Both the position numbers and the translations under genes were made by a program. This document shows, one piece after another, positions 33,501 through 46,059 of a DNA stretch of 64,000 nt. The number at the start of each line of letters is the position of its first letter. Position 1 is the first letter of the stretch. The notes below the pieces were generated by a model. The model had not been told where the DNA came from and ran no database searches. It saw nothing but the letters and a program-made list of their open reading frames with translations. The stretch lies in assembly GCA_003586115.2 (NCBI GenBank), contig QVOM02000021.1, positions 8,260,248 to 8,324,247 of the forward strand, in the 5' to 3' direction. This DNA is from Salvator merianae. Lineage: Eukaryota; Chordata; Lepidosauria; Squamata; Teiidae.

Positions 33501-36500
33501 GGAGAAGAACAACCAGCACTTCCACAGACTTCAGATTTTGCAACTGGGGCAGTGGAGACAGGTTGGGCAATGCAAGATCTTCATACAGAGGCCCCTGCAT
33601 CTGTCTCATTGGAGGAAGAGCACCGAGATCTATCACCTTCCAAAGGTGGAGCAAAGAGACAGGCTACAGTACCAGAGGCTCAGCATGCAGATTCATCACT
33701 GGAAATTCCAGAGCCCCAGGATGATTTGTCTAAAGCTACAGGAAACCAGCCAGCGCTTCTACCATCATCACCTTTCGAAGCTGAGTTAGAAAATCAAGAG
33801 CCACAAGAAGTGCATTTGATGGGACAAGATCTTCAGAGCCAGGTTCCTGCACCATTAGAGCCAGAGCACCCAGATTTATCTCATTTGAAACATGAAGTGG
33901 AGAATCAGGCTACATACCCAGAACCTCAGGTTGCAGATTACTCTCTCCCTATTCCGCAGTCCCAAGAAGATCTGCATAAGCCTGAAGGAGGAGAACAACC
34001 AGCACTTCCACAGGCTTCAGATTTTGCAACTGGGGCAGTGGAGACAGGCTTGTCAATGCAAGATCTTCATACAGAGGCCCCTGCATCTGTCTCATTGGAG
34101 GAAGAGCACCCAGATCTATCGCCTTCCAGAGCTGGAGCAAAGAGACAGGCTACAGTGCCAGAGGCTCAGCATGCAGATTCATCACTGGCAACTCCAGAGT
34201 CCCAGGTTGATTTGTCGGAAGCTAAAGGAGACTTAACAGGACTTCTACAGTCATCACTTTTTGCAGCTGAGTTAGAAAATCAAGAGCCACAAGACAGAGC
34301 TCTTCACATACAGGCCCCTGCCTCCGTCTCATTAGAGGAAGAGCACCTAGATCTATCGCATTCCAGAGGTGAAGCGGAGAATCAGGCTACACTGCCAGAG
34401 CCTCTTTGTGCCGTTTCCTCATTGGCAATTCCAGAAGCACAGAGAGAAGAAATCAGCCAACCTTTTACAGTAACACCACAGGCAAAAAGCGAACCCGAAG
34501 TGCTCTCTCAGCCCATAAAAGCACCACAGGAAACAATAGTCACAGAGCCTCAGCACCTCAAAGGCAAAGAAGTCTGCCTGCAATCTCTGACTGAATCGCT
34601 TCACTCATCAGAGGAACTGCCAGCTATTTCATCTCCTCTGACTAAAAATGCAGAAAAGACGACAGTTCCGCTGGCTCCACCAGTATCTGCAACACCCGCA
34701 TCAGAACAGTTAAATTCTTCCTTACCTTGCCCAGCTGATCAAATGAAGAAGCAAGAAAGCCTTCCCTTTACTCCTGGGACAGCTGCCGTGGGAGCAGAAG
34801 AGCCATTTGCCACTGCTGCCCTCCAAAATGCTGAAGAAAAAGAAGTCGAAGTTCTGTCAGAAGTAGGAAAACCAGAGATTGATGCAGACAGGAGAACAGC
34901 AGTGGAGGTTTCATCTTTATCTGTCAAGCCCCCACGTGAAGCATCTATTTCATCCCAAGAAGCAGCGAAGCTAGAAAAACCATCTTGCCCACCTGTAAGT
35001 GAAAAGCCAAGCCCCAAAGAACAGCAAGAACCCCAGCATCTCAGCATCCATGAACGCCAACAAGAAGACCAGGATCATCTACCTGCAGTGACAGAGTCTG
35101 AGCTTGGGCATTTAGTCAAACCCGAGCTATGGACTCACAGCATTCAACCTGATTCCTCACCATTGCCCCAGCTGGAAGAAACAGCTGCATTGCCGCCTGT
35201 GGAGAAGACAGATAGGAAAGATGCACATCCTGACAAATTCATTGATGAACCCTCTCCTCCAGCTTCTTTAGCTCCTGCTTATGTACTTGAAGAGCAAGCA
35301 AGGACAGGAGCGGAGAATGAGCAAGCTATCCAGCAGTTGCCATGTGCAGTTCTACCAGCAGAACTGAGCACATTGAAGTCAGTAGAGGAAATGGAGATAT
35401 GTGAAGTCCAGCCTTATTTACCTGCAACTGTGCAAGATTTATCCCAGTCTATGTATTTAGCAAGATTGGAAGATTCTGAATCTTTAACCATGCCATACAG
35501 CATGGTTGAAGAAGAGAAGTATGATACAATTCAACTGGTATCAAAAGAGAAGGCAAAGCAAGCTGTTTGGGGTGTGGACACAGAGTTAGGGGCAGATGAC
35601 GGAAAGGCACCTGGAACAAAAGAACCTTTAGACACATCCTCTGAAGTTCCAAATACAGAGGAGGAAGATCTTCAATCACGTCGACTTACAATGCTGGAAT
35701 CAGAAGGCAAACATCCAGTTTCATCTGAAAGAGAGAGAGAAGAGCTTGAATTTCCTTCACTCTTAACTCCAACATCAGAACTGAAACTTTCTGATGCTAG
35801 ACTAGAAACGCTGGATATTCAAAGCCATCCAGATGATACATTCAGTGAGGCTTCCAAGCCAACTCCCCAAGTTATACCCTCTGTTCCTGATGAAACAAAG
35901 ACTCAGGAGGTTCTGCCAGAATCCACTAGTAATTCAACCCTAGCCTCAAAGGAGTCAAAGTTCATTTTACCGGATCTTGAAGGTCAAAACATAGAGGAAG
36001 ACAGTCAATCACCTTTGGCTGAAACTGCAAGCATTGCAGAAAATATGCTCCAGTCCCTTCCATCTTTCACCACTGGAGAAGTCAGAGAAGAAGCTCAGTT
36101 TCCCCCTGTGGCCACCAAAATTTTGTCAGAGCAGTCAAATTCCATTCCAAAACATTTTGTCTCTGAAGGATTAAAAGAAATGGCTCCTTCATTCTCACCT
36201 GCATCTGCAGAACAACTTCCTAAAGAAGTTATATCGTTGTATGCTGCTGATGAACACAAGGAACGAGATAACCTTCGCCCTCTACTACAGGATGAATTGA
36301 AGCACCTGGATGGTGAACAAAGAGAGACACAAAGTGATGTCTCTTGCTCATTTGTTGCAGCAGAATCTGAGAAGGGTCAGACCCATGAGTCATATCGCTC
36401 CACTACACCACAGTCAGACCTAGAAGATCTGGCTTGGTTGAATTCTATTGAACAAACTAGAATGCAAGAGACCACGCCTTTCTCTCCTTCTGCCACTGTC

Positions 36501-39500
36501 CCAGCAACATCCATATCTCAGACATCAATGCCGCATCAAGATGAAAAGGAAACCCAAGAAATGATAACTTGGGAGGCTAAGTATCCGAAAGACCAAGATG
36601 TTCCTTGGAAGGCACCCATCCTGCAACAGGAGTTGGAATACTTAAATGTATCAGAATCACCAGAAGAATCTCAGATGAAAGGAATCCAGCCATTCTCCCC
36701 TCCTACTGCACAAGATTCATCTCAGCTCCCTGCTGAGACAGGAACTCAGGACCAACAGGACTACTTGCCTGAAATGGTAGATGAGCAATTGAGAGTTCCC
36801 AAACTATCAGAAGCAGTGGATGAAGCAAAGAAACAAGAAGTGCATCCACGATGGTCTGAATCTGCTGTGTTAGAAAGTACAAGGTCTGTCACATTGGAAA
36901 GCAAAAGGGAGAAAGTCCAGCAGCCAGAGGCAGCTGCACCACTGCCGTCTTATTCCACAAGTGCACAAGAAGAGGCACAAAATCAGATCTCAGAACACCC
37001 TGCATCCTTTTCATCTCTTCTTACGGACGAAGTGGAGGAGCAGATACCACTGCGTTCAACACCATCCATTTGGGATCAAGCCGGCTCTACCCAGCAGGAC
37101 CTCACTGAAGAAGCTGGGAATCAAAATACGCAGCCTTGCTCTCCTGAGGAAGTGACCATGATGTCAGAAGAGCCAATGTCCCTTGCTGCATTCCTTCTTT
37201 CTGAAGCAAAAGAAATTCGTGCTCCAATTCCTGAGACTTCTAAAAAAGAATATCAAGACACTCAGGGGTCTTTTGAGGAAGCTGATTTCTTGACAGAAAA
37301 ATCAAGAAGTGCTTCATCTGGTCCTACAGAGACAAATGTAGCTGTGGAAAAAGACACGGAACCTTCTGTGACACATTTTGAATCAGAAAAGGCTGCTGTT
37401 GGCAAGCCACAAGCAGACATTATTTACCAGGATAGCAGAGAACATATCTGTGATATTACTATGTTACCTTATTATGTTCCCAATGAGCCTTCCAATTCTG
37501 TTATTCCAGAGCCCATAAAAGATACTCATGAACACAGCCTACCATTATTGGTATGTCCATCAGATTCTGCTGAGGAGTTCTCAAAAATAGAAGAAAAATG
37601 TGCAGAGGGAACTTTGGATGTGCCTGAAAGCAACATACCAAAAGAAAAGGGATTAAAACATCATGAGAAATTCAGTGGAGAACCTATGCCTGCCCTTGAA
37701 CATGATCAAGGGAAAGACACACTTGATACTCCTGAGGCTTATGAGGCAGCAGATATTTATTCTCCTCCACGCATTTCCTCAGCTGTCAGAGAAGACGAGG
37801 AACATATGCCTGAGAAATTAAAACACTTGGAAACACTTTCATCAGTGAAAGCAGAACTGTTAGATGATGTGGGAGATAAGGCTGTTGATCGCAGAAGTTC
37901 AGTGCATACACAAAGTGCAAAAAATGCAGAAGAAGCAAAAGTGGACTACTGTGAAAGTGAAGAAGACAAGTCAAAGCAACTTGTTCAAGGAAGTAATATC
38001 CAGGAAAGTGTAGAAACCAAAAAGGAAGTTTCAGAAAGAAAAGATGAGGTTGTTTTCAATGTTACTGGGATGGATTATGTTGAAAAGGATGATGGCCTAT
38101 CCTTCATCCCAACAAGAAATGAGCCATCTATCAGGGAAGTGCAGGAGACATTGGATGCTAGCAAAGAAAATTCTGAGGGAATTACATCTCCAGCTGCAGC
38201 CTTGGAAAATATTTTACAGTTTTCTGGACTAGAAAAAGACTTCGATGAAGCTTTTAAGGAAACAATAGAGAAGGAAAATGCAACAGCTATTAATGGAGCT
38301 ACTTCAAAGATATTAAAGAAAGAGGAAATAATTGCTGCTGTTGAAGAAAATGATAAAAGCAGAGAGGATGAACTTACTTTAGCAGGTGAGCCTTTATTTA
38401 ATACAGAAAAAGATGTAACAGCCCACTCTCCATTAATTTCAGCAACAGTTAATAATGTCAACCCTGAGCTGGAAGTGCCACCAGCTTTGGACTTTTTATA
38501 TAAAGATCTCTATGAAGAAACAAAGGACGAAGAGAAAGAATACAGCTTCAGATACCCAGCAGATGAAGAAACTGGAAGTTCTAACGTGCCTTTTCAGATT
38601 ACAAGCCAAGTTCCAGATATTGGGAGTGGCAAATACTTGGAAAAGGGCATGTCTATGGATGGTACTCCAAATAATTTGGAAGACTCACAGAAAGAGCAAG
38701 TTCCAAAAGATCAAATGGTGATGGAACAAACTTTGGAGCGACAAAGGGTCTTACACAATGAAAAGGAGTATGAGGGTGTTCACATATTAGCTGAAGTGGA
38801 TGCCCAAAAAGGGGCCTTGCCAATCAGTGGAACTGTGGATAGGTTGAGTGATGAATTGATAGAGAAATCTGGTGAAATTGTGGATGACATAAAAGTTAGA
38901 ACCTGTCAACCAACTCAGGCTCTTCCTTTTGGAAGCAGTTTGTATAGTTCTGGTGCAAACAATGATGACAGTAGTCAAAGGAGAGAAGAATCTTTATCTA
39001 CAGAAGCAGACCGAATGTCACCTGAAGAAACAAGTGATGAGGAGTCTAGTCCAATACTAGATTATGCAGCAATGGTCTATCAAAACGAGGCCTCTCTACA
39101 GGATGAATCAAAGAATGCAACTTGCTTTGTGGTTGATCAAAATCTGCCATCTGAAATAACAGAAGTCAGTGAAGTGGACAATGAAGTCATTGGAAAATCT
39201 ATACCAGAAAGTGAACAGTCTTCTGGAGTATTCCACCATGTTAGTTCTCAATGGCAGAGTGAAGGAGAACTGGAAGAGCCATTAATTTCAGTCCCTGAGC
39301 CCCCAGACCATGAATATCTTATGCAATGGCAGGTTAAAGGAGAAGAATCCATAAAAGAAGTTGCTGGAGAAGCAGCCAACCAGTTAGCATCTGAAATAAC
39401 ATCTGATAAACCTTTTGGGGAATTGGGCTACTCTTTGCTGTCACATGATTTTGATACCTACCCATTATACTCAATAAAAGAGGAAGAGTATAGTGATGAA

Positions 39501-39878
39501 GACTTAGCTGAGCTTATGGACTATGAAATGGTAACCCGAGATGATGTTTTTCAGGAAGAAACTTCCTCAGAAGCGGCTCGTGAAGAGCTGCTGTTTGACG
39601 ACAGGAAATCCTTAGATCACATTAGTGATACTTATGAATTCATACATGAAGGTGAGGCACGTGTGCGCACTGAAGAAGAGTTTGAGCTGATAGGCCATCC
39701 TGACAAGCTACTGATGAATGTTCCAGAAATGAAGGTCCTGCAGAAAGAAATAGATCAGGAAAAATTAGACGGCTATTGTTTCCAATGTAACTGTCTCATC
39801 TCTACAGAGGACAAGGTTTTTGAGGAGCACAAAGAACACAATGTGACAAACTTGGATTCAGCTGTGGTTGAATTAAAG
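30521..39878 (+). CDS. CMYA5: CMYA5 (myospryn) giant exon 2
   Basis: CMYA5 is a large muscle scaffold of the TRIM-like superfamily, known to bind dysbindin, desmin, alpha-actinin and the PKA RII subunit at costameres and dyads. This 9358-nt exon is open throughout and, with exon 1, gives residues 29-3148. The frame continues upstream of 30564 to the acceptor, so 30564 is not the start. Recognisable parts are EDSGLTWETSSSR (about residues 51-63), matching the conserved N-terminal motif of vertebrate CMYA5; a basic segment (about 180-300) with PPPY at 216-219; a tandem repeat array (about 570-1335); a long acidic Ser/Pro/Glu-rich disordered middle; an acidic DEESSPILDYAAMVY block; and at the end YCFQC...D...HKEH (3114-3135), a half B-box-like zinc motif. 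It ends at ...VVELK|gtaaac on a whole codon (phase 0). It is somewhat shorter than the mammalian exon as I recall it. There is no frameshift. Confidence 0.97.
32140..34430 (+). repeat. CMYA5: 486-bp tandem coding repeats in CMYA5
   Basis: The phrase ending 'acaggttgggcaatgcaag' or its variants recurs at 32238, 32724, 33072, 33558 and 34044, so spacings are 486, 348, 486 and 486 nt, with a further partial unit near 34302 (237 nt on). A full unit is 162 codons and has two related halves of about 81 codons: one with LHTEAPASVSLEEEH...QHADSSLEIPEPQDDL, the other with LQTQVPAPLAPECPDLSHLK...QVADYSLPIPQSQEDLHK. The second unit lacks 138 nt (46 codons) and the last lacks most of the second half. All length changes are multiples of three. 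Confidence 0.93.
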
Positions 39879-40182
39879 GTAAACTATTAAGATGTTTTTA
39901 CCACTCTGCTGACTTGATGACAGTGAAAATACTGTATTTTCGCTGAAAAATACACCAAGCACTGCAAGATCAAAATTGTAGGCAAGCTCTAGGAATCTCG
40001 CATCACCAGATTGTGCTGGGTTTAATTTGTCTGACAAATCTGAGAATGAGCAAAATTCATGTTTCCTTTTCTGTTAGAAAAGCATAGGCTGGGAAAACAG
40101 AAAAAGGGAAGAATGATTTGTTTCTCTAAAGAAACCAAACATGCATACAGTACAACACACAGAATAAGAGAAAAAGGCCATG

Positions 40183-40641
40183 GGCCTTTTCACACTTTTC
40201 ACTAGTGAGTGTCTGCATGTGCAGTGGTGAAGTGTGTCAGCACTTGGTGGAGCTCTTCACGATCAGGAGCAGGCTACAGCTGCTCCTGGTCACTGTTAAT
40301 TGGGGAGCACAACATTGTGCTCCACAGCTGTCCTGGGAGCAGCTGGACTGCTCCCAGTACACAGCATTCACATCCTCTTCTGGGTGCAAATGCTGCATTG
40401 CAGGCATGGCTGTTGCTATGGCTGCACAGTCGTGCTGCACCCCTAGTCACCATGGTAGTGGCTGGAAATTGCCCTGGCCACTGTCATGGTGTGGGCTGTC
40501 AGCATTCACACTGTGAGTGCTGGAAGCTCGTCTCCAGGATGTTCCAGCCCTCACAGTGTGAATAGCTTTTGCACAGCAGGGCTTGTTCCACTGTGGAATG
40601 TTCAACTGAGAACATTCCACAATGGAAAGTGCGAAAAGGCC
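40183..40641. mobile_element. GGCC-family foldback element, copy B
   Basis: This 459-bp element begins GGCCTTTTCACACTTTTCAC and ends aaagtgcgaaaaggcc. The flanks ccatg (40178-40182) and ccaag (40642-40646) agree at 4 of 5. The interior has 'gggagcagctggactgctcc', 'ggatgttccagccctcacag' and 'ggaatgttcaactgagaaca', shared with the copies at 42359 and (inverted) 54797. Confidence 0.78.
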
Positions 40642-40861
40642 CCAAGTCTCCATTTACCAAGGAAAATCTTTGAAAAGGGGCTTAGCTGCTGGTTTCACAT
40701 GCAGCAGCAACAGGTACCTCTTGACAAACTCACTATCCCAGTGAAGGATGCAAACTCATCATTAGGTGCCTTTCCTGGAAGGGTGTGATTTCCTAGTCCT
40801 GGCAGAGGCACTTGAATCACCATTTTGAAAACCACCTCTGTGCTCCAAGATGGAGTCACGG

Positions 40862-41369
40862 GGCGTTTTTGCACTTAAGAGAAGAATGTTCTAATTAGCA
40901 TGGTTCAGGCCGGTCGGGTTCGGGTATGGTGAGGAGTTTCAGGTGAGCACCTGTCAGTGCTGGAACACTCTGCAAGCTGACCAGTACTGGAAGCAGTGCG
41001 AATAGAAGTGCACTAGTGAGGTAGCTGGCTCTGGACTTTGGTCTGAAACAGCTGCTAGGGTCCAGACCCCAAGGCCCAGACCTGGGTGCAAACCAACAGA
41101 CTGCACCTGTGCGACCTCGCCGGCCCCACCCCATCCCGCCCCGCTGTCATTCCAAACCCAGAAGTGGTGTGAATGCACCCTCCCTGGTCGGCACCTGATT
41201 GTGCAGATCAGGTTGGAGACTACAATTTAGTTGACCACAGCTGGTAGGCTTCAGGTGAGTATCTGGTGGGGTTCAGTAGATTTCAGGTGAGCTGGGGCTG
41301 TTTGCATGAGCGAATGCTGCGTTCTACCGAGCATCCTGGAACATTCCATTCACTAAGTGTGAACACGCC
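40862..41369. mobile_element. GGCC-family foldback element, copy C
   Basis: This 508-bp element begins GGCGTTTTTGCACTTAAG and ends ctaagtgtgaacacgcc, an inverted pair of the family type. The flanks cacgg (40857-40861) and cacag (41370-41374) agree at 4 of 5. The interior differs from copy B. Confidence 0.68.
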
Positions 41370-41829
41370 CACAGAGGAAGTTTTCACCACAGTGATCCAG
41401 GAGCCTCCCCTAAAGCACCCAATCTTCAGCTGTCTGTCTGGTCACGTGGAGACACATCTTAAATTATAATCTAATATCATAGGAAATAAAGCAATCAATG
41501 TTCTTTGAACAAAGAAGTGCTTCCAAGAAAAAATATACAATATTATATGATAAATTGCTAAAAGATGTCATAAGGATATTTCCACACTTAGTCCAGTTAA
41601 CAATGTCACAATGTGACCTAAACCATTTTAGTCCCTGGGCCACCTTTACAAATAAGTCCCATGTAAAATGCACTGCAGATTATCAGAGCAAGGCTATATT
41701 TATTTAAATGACTTGGGAGACAAAAACTGTTCTCTGCCATAGATGCATCTTGGGTTTCTAGTAGCAACTTGAATTCACTTGATTTCACATTGAACATTTA
41801 CAAAGATATGTGTAATTTTACATGACCAT

Positions 41830-42340
41830 CCACCCTCCAGTTAAAAACTTCCAGCGAGGGGGAATCAATGACTATCATAAATTAAGCAATTGAGTTTAAT
41901 TTCTTGCAGTTGGAGAAATCTGTTCGACTGCTTAACAGCTTGCACAATCAGGAAGTTTCTCTTAGAATCTAGCTTTAACGCCTTCCTTTTAATTTTATTC
42001 CATTAGTCTTTGTCCTGCTCTCAGGAACAACAGGAAATAAATTTGGCTTCAACTGTGAATGACAGTCCCTTGGATATTTGTTGACTGATATCATATCTTC
42101 TCTCACCCTTCTGTTTCTTCAAGCCAAACGTATTCAGCTCCTTCATCAAAAATCTCAAAAAACTTCTTCTCCATACCATTTTCTATCACAGTAGCTCTTC
42201 TGTGAATTTGCTTCAGTTCCAGAAAGCAGCAGAGCCAATACTTTTTGTGATCTGGGTACAGTGGTACTATTCATGCAGCCAAAGACTGCATTGGCCATTC
42301 CAGCTGCTGCATCACATTGCTGGCCCATGCTTAATTGGTA
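41830..42340 (-). mobile_element. CR1/L2-like LINE fragment, inverted
   Basis: Phrases in order are 'agttaaaaacttccagcgag', 'ttaattttattccattagtc', 'gatatcatatcttctctcac', 'cttcaagccaaacgtattca' and 'gcagccaaagactgcattgg'. This is the inverted layout of CR1-superfamily LINE 3' regions. It is non-coding. Confidence 0.6.
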
Positions 42341-42358
42341 GGCAACAAGGACTCAAGG

Positions 42359-42723
42359 GGCCTGTTTGCACTTTTCACTAATGAGTGTGCAGATGCTCAC
42401 TAGTGAAGAGCATCCATAGCTATACTGGGAGCAGCTGGACTGCTGCCAGTATGCAGCATTTGCACCTATTTCCAGGTGCAAATGCAGCTCCATGGCATGG
42501 CTGCAGCTATGACTGCACAGTTGTGCTGCATCCCTGGTCGCCATGGGAGCAGCTGGATGTTTCCCCAGCCGCTGCCATGGCACGGGCAGCTAGCATTGGC
42601 ACTGCAAATGCTGGAAACCTATTTCTGGGATGTTCCAGCCCTTGTAGTGTGAATGGCTGCCACACCGCAAGGCTGTTCCATCTTGGAATGTTCGATTCTG
42701 AACATTCCATGATGGTAAGTGCA
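42359..42723. mobile_element. GGCC-family foldback element, copy D
   Basis: It begins GGCCTGTTTGCACTTTTCAC. The interior closely follows copy B ('gggagcagctggactgctgc', 'atggtaagtgca' at the end). The right end stops at aagtgca without the final aaaaggcc, so it is truncated or mutated at that end. Confidence 0.72.
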
Positions 42724-45245
42724 TTCTATCACAAACTTTCCCAGACGATGTAATTGGATCATTTCTAACTAAATGCAGATTTTTGCAAGTATTCACAAAG
42801 ATATCATATATAGTGGTTGATTTTCTAGCATTCAAAGTCTTTTTCTGCAGTTGTGTATGAACGCTTGCTGACAGGGCTGCAGCTCTGCTTTAAAGGTAGA
42901 AGACTTCCACTTCAATATCCAGTAGCTACCAGTAGGATCAGATTAACATCTTATCTGATACACTAGTAATTGTGTAGTGACTATATTAGTGTGTTCTATA
43001 CTGAAGTAAATAGATCAGTGATCCGTTGTGACCTAAGGCAGCTTAAACCGAAACAGTAGTAATATCCTCATACCACAGATCAGGAAATAATGGTCTGCCA
43101 AATGAGATGAGATAGGATCTAGACCCTCATCAGTTAAGAGTCTTTGGCACTATGTCACCCTGCCTTTAAAGTTGCCTTTCCATGCTTTACTGCTCCGGCA
43201 AATAGTATTTCAATAAAGGGGGAAAAAATCATTGATGTCCAGTGCAAAACTCTCATTGATTTTTAACAGAGCTTGCTGCCTTCTCAGCATAAAGAGGTTC
43301 ATATTACAACAGTGAATGATAAGTAGTTACTAAGAATATCAGGGAAGTCATATGCATCTGTTTCATCTTTAAACTGTTTTCTTCAAAGTCAAAGGACGCA
43401 GAGATGTCCCATGACATTATCCCTTGGCTCGCTAACTTGGAGAGGAGGCCAGAAATGAAATAGCTAAGAAACTGCCCAGCTTTTATGTTTCACTATTGCT
43501 TTCATCCTTCCACTGACTCTCATTTTTCTCTGACTTTCACATTATTGCATTTTTCAAGGAGGGGTCTGGAATATTCACAATACTACCTTTCATCAACCCT
43601 GCAATAAACAGTGAAGAGCAACTCTTTTCCTAAGATTTAAAGGCTTCCCAATCAAAGCACACATTCACCTTGAAAGTAGGGAAAAACGTGGAATAGTTTT
43701 TTCTCAGTGTAATGCTGCAATTTAACATACATTCCAAAACACATAGGTGTAGATTCAGCTGCTTTCCAGCTGCTCTATAACCTTCTTTTTAGGTGTATAT
43801 TGAAATCTGATTAAGATCCAGGTTGTTTATGAAACATAAACTGTTCCTGAACAGGTGGCCAAATGCTCCAAATGAAGGTCAAGAAGGGGTTGCTGCGTGA
43901 GAGACAGTTATAATTCAACTATGCTGTTTCCATTATTTGAAATTGAACAGAATCTTTTACAACTTCTGAGAAACCAGGGCCTGCCATAGTCTGCACTCGC
44001 AAGCGGAGGGCAGGTCCCTATTCTGGGATATAACCTGGAATAAAGCCCAGCGCAGAAACAGTCCTTGTTAGGCTAAATGTGTGAGAAGGTTACTAAGTCC
44101 AAGGAGATTTGAACAGCTTCTTAAGCTGATGAAGCCTGTTACTGGCAGTCCGGAAAACTGGAAAACACACTTCTGGAGGATTCTGGAGGTCTCCATTATG
44201 CAGTAAAGGTACCATAATCAGGCATTCAGGGCAGCTGGACTCTCTTGAGAGTAATGGAAACCAGCCCCTCACTTAAGGTGTCTTTGCTGCGTCATGGTGA
44301 TGCAGTCAGAGATCTTTCAGAATCATGTTTCATGCCGGCTACTTTGAATAAAACATTCTCAGCTCTCTCAGCTTTACATCACATGGCAGACTTAGCCTTT
44401 TGGGATCCCAGCCTTAGCTTTTAATAAACGAATTGATTTAATTAGTTCCATGTAATTAAACATGCATATTACCCAAAGCCCAGTTTCCATGCCTTTTTGA
44501 GGATATTACTTTAATACCAAATTAAATAAAAGCCACCTCCCATTGTTAGAAGGAAAACTCATGTTTAATAGTTTATTTTCCAGTCTCAATATAGTAATGT
44601 GCCAAAACCCTCACTCGCCTAATAAAAAGACATTATCTCCATCAATTGATCAATTATATAGATTAATCTATTGCTTTAATCCATGAAAGCTTTCAAGCTA
44701 CAGAAACATAAGAATAATCTAGGAAAGCATCCACACTGCTATATTCTCATTTTATTTTGTTTTCCTCATTCTGGAGTGTAGTTCATAGTCTAGTAGGGCT
44801 TTCCTGATTGGGGAGCATTTATAGTATGCTGGCAGGGAAGGACCAAACCTCCTGATTTCAAAATAAACTGATTTCTAGAATTTTTGAAATTTGTTCTGTT
44901 AGGACCAATGCAGCGTTCGAACTTCCATTTGAACACACAGAACAAGGTTCATTTGCAGTTTCAAATATCTTTGACCGCAAGCATCTGCAATACCGTATGG
45001 ACACGGCTGCAGGGATGCCACGGCTGTTGAGTGTGCATGGCATTTTGCTAGGGGCTGGGAAGCAAAGCAAAGTTTCGCTGGCTGCTGACATTGGTATTTA
45101 TTTATTACTGAACTCTGTCCATGTTTTGAATCTCAATCTGCTTGAGAGGCCCATCTTGCTTGGTTTACCAGAGAGCCATTCCATTCTAGCTCTGATTTTG
45201 CATTGCTATATATAAAATGGTTATTGAAGCTGCATTTGAATAAAC
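42724..45245. other. CMYA5 intron 2, mostly unique-looking
   Basis: No gene. A partial relative of the compact element at 62175 sits at about 43988-44060 (shared 'gggcaggtccctattctggg', 'atataacctggaataaagcc'). The part around 44390-44480 is AT-rich with homeodomain-like TAATTA motifs and no repeat resemblance that I see. Confidence 0.4.
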
Positions 45246-45246
45246 T

Positions 45247-45650
45247 AAGGGTGCTTCCAAACAGTGAGAGGGAAATCAGGGATTTTCTTTAGCTCCTGCC
45301 TCTTGCTGCCTCTACCAGATGGCAGGAGGCAACCCCAGCAAAATACCAGGTTCTTACCTCTATCTGGCATTTCTTTGTGACATTCTTTCTCTTGCAAAAT
45401 ACCTGTATGTAGGAAGCGCCCACCCACCTCCCTTTGTTTCTTTTCATGTGTTTCCTACATACTGGTATTTTGCAAGAGGAAGAATCCTGCAAAGAAACAC
45501 CAGACAGGGATAAGAAGTCACCATTATGGAAAACCCAGCACATTGCTGGGTTTCCCATAATAGCGGTGTAATGGGTTTTTGTTTCACTATCCTGGGGCTA
45601 CATTATGATTGCCACGAATATGTGTGGCAATCCCAGTATAGTTCTGGGAA
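45247..45650. repeat. Inverted-repeat element with internal hairpins
   Basis: Strong hairpin arms pair 'tcttgcaaaatacctgtatg' (45391-45410) with 'catactggtattttgcaaga' (about 45458-45477). A second hairpin pairs 'ttatggaaaacccagca' and 'tgctgggtttcccataa' (about 45523-45559). The segment 45593-45645 ('cctggggctacattatgatt', 'gtggcaatcccagtatag') recurs at 51093-51162, so part of this is a dispersed repeat. Confidence 0.6.
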
Positions 45651-45963
45651 CATCAGCCGTTTTTATCCACACTTTGAGGCTGAAATTGGAACCCAGCGGT
45701 TTTCAGTGTTGATGAAATATGATCAAATTCAATCAACCATCAAATGCTAGGCCTGTGCCTCTGTGTTGTGCAGATGTTCCCATTCCCAAATGTGGAGATT
45801 TCAGAAATCCAGAGCAGTTCCTTGTAGCACGGCAGTAAAACATTAAGACACAAGATTGCATTTCTCTTCACAATTTTTTTTTAAAATTGCATCTCCTCTT
45901 TTCCCCACCCCAGTTCTTTCTTTCTGAGTCACTCCCCTTTATTCATATTCATTTGTATTACAG

Positions 45964-46059
45964 GGTCAATTAAATGGATTCCTTGATGTTCTACAAGAAC
46001 GATCTTTGAAGATTGAAGGGTTTGTCAGTGATATCGAGGCTCTGTTTAATTCTCTTGAG
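45964..46059 (+). CDS. CMYA5: CMYA5 exon 3 (coiled-coil, 96 nt)
   Basis: The exon lies between the acceptor gtattacag (ends 45963) and the donor gtaaga (46060). It encodes 32 whole codons: GQLNGFLDVLQERSLKIEGF followed by VSDIEALFNSLE. This matches the region of CMYA5 directly after the B-box-like motif, the start of the BBC coiled coil. A 96-nt phase-0 exon at this place is a standard feature of TRIM genes. Phase 0 matches the end of exon 2. Confidence 0.95.

Larger units (their letters stand above)
39879..45963 (+). other. CMYA5: CMYA5 intron 2
   Basis: This 6.1-kb intron runs from gtaaac to attacag. It contains three GGCC-family elements, a LINE fragment and a palindromic repeat, listed separately. 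Confidence 0.88.

Noticed and set aside
31229..39000. Numerous minus-strand and off-frame ORFs within CMYA5 exon 2, several repeated in form.
   Set aside because: They are shadows of the coding strand, and the repeated ones follow the 486-bp tandem units.
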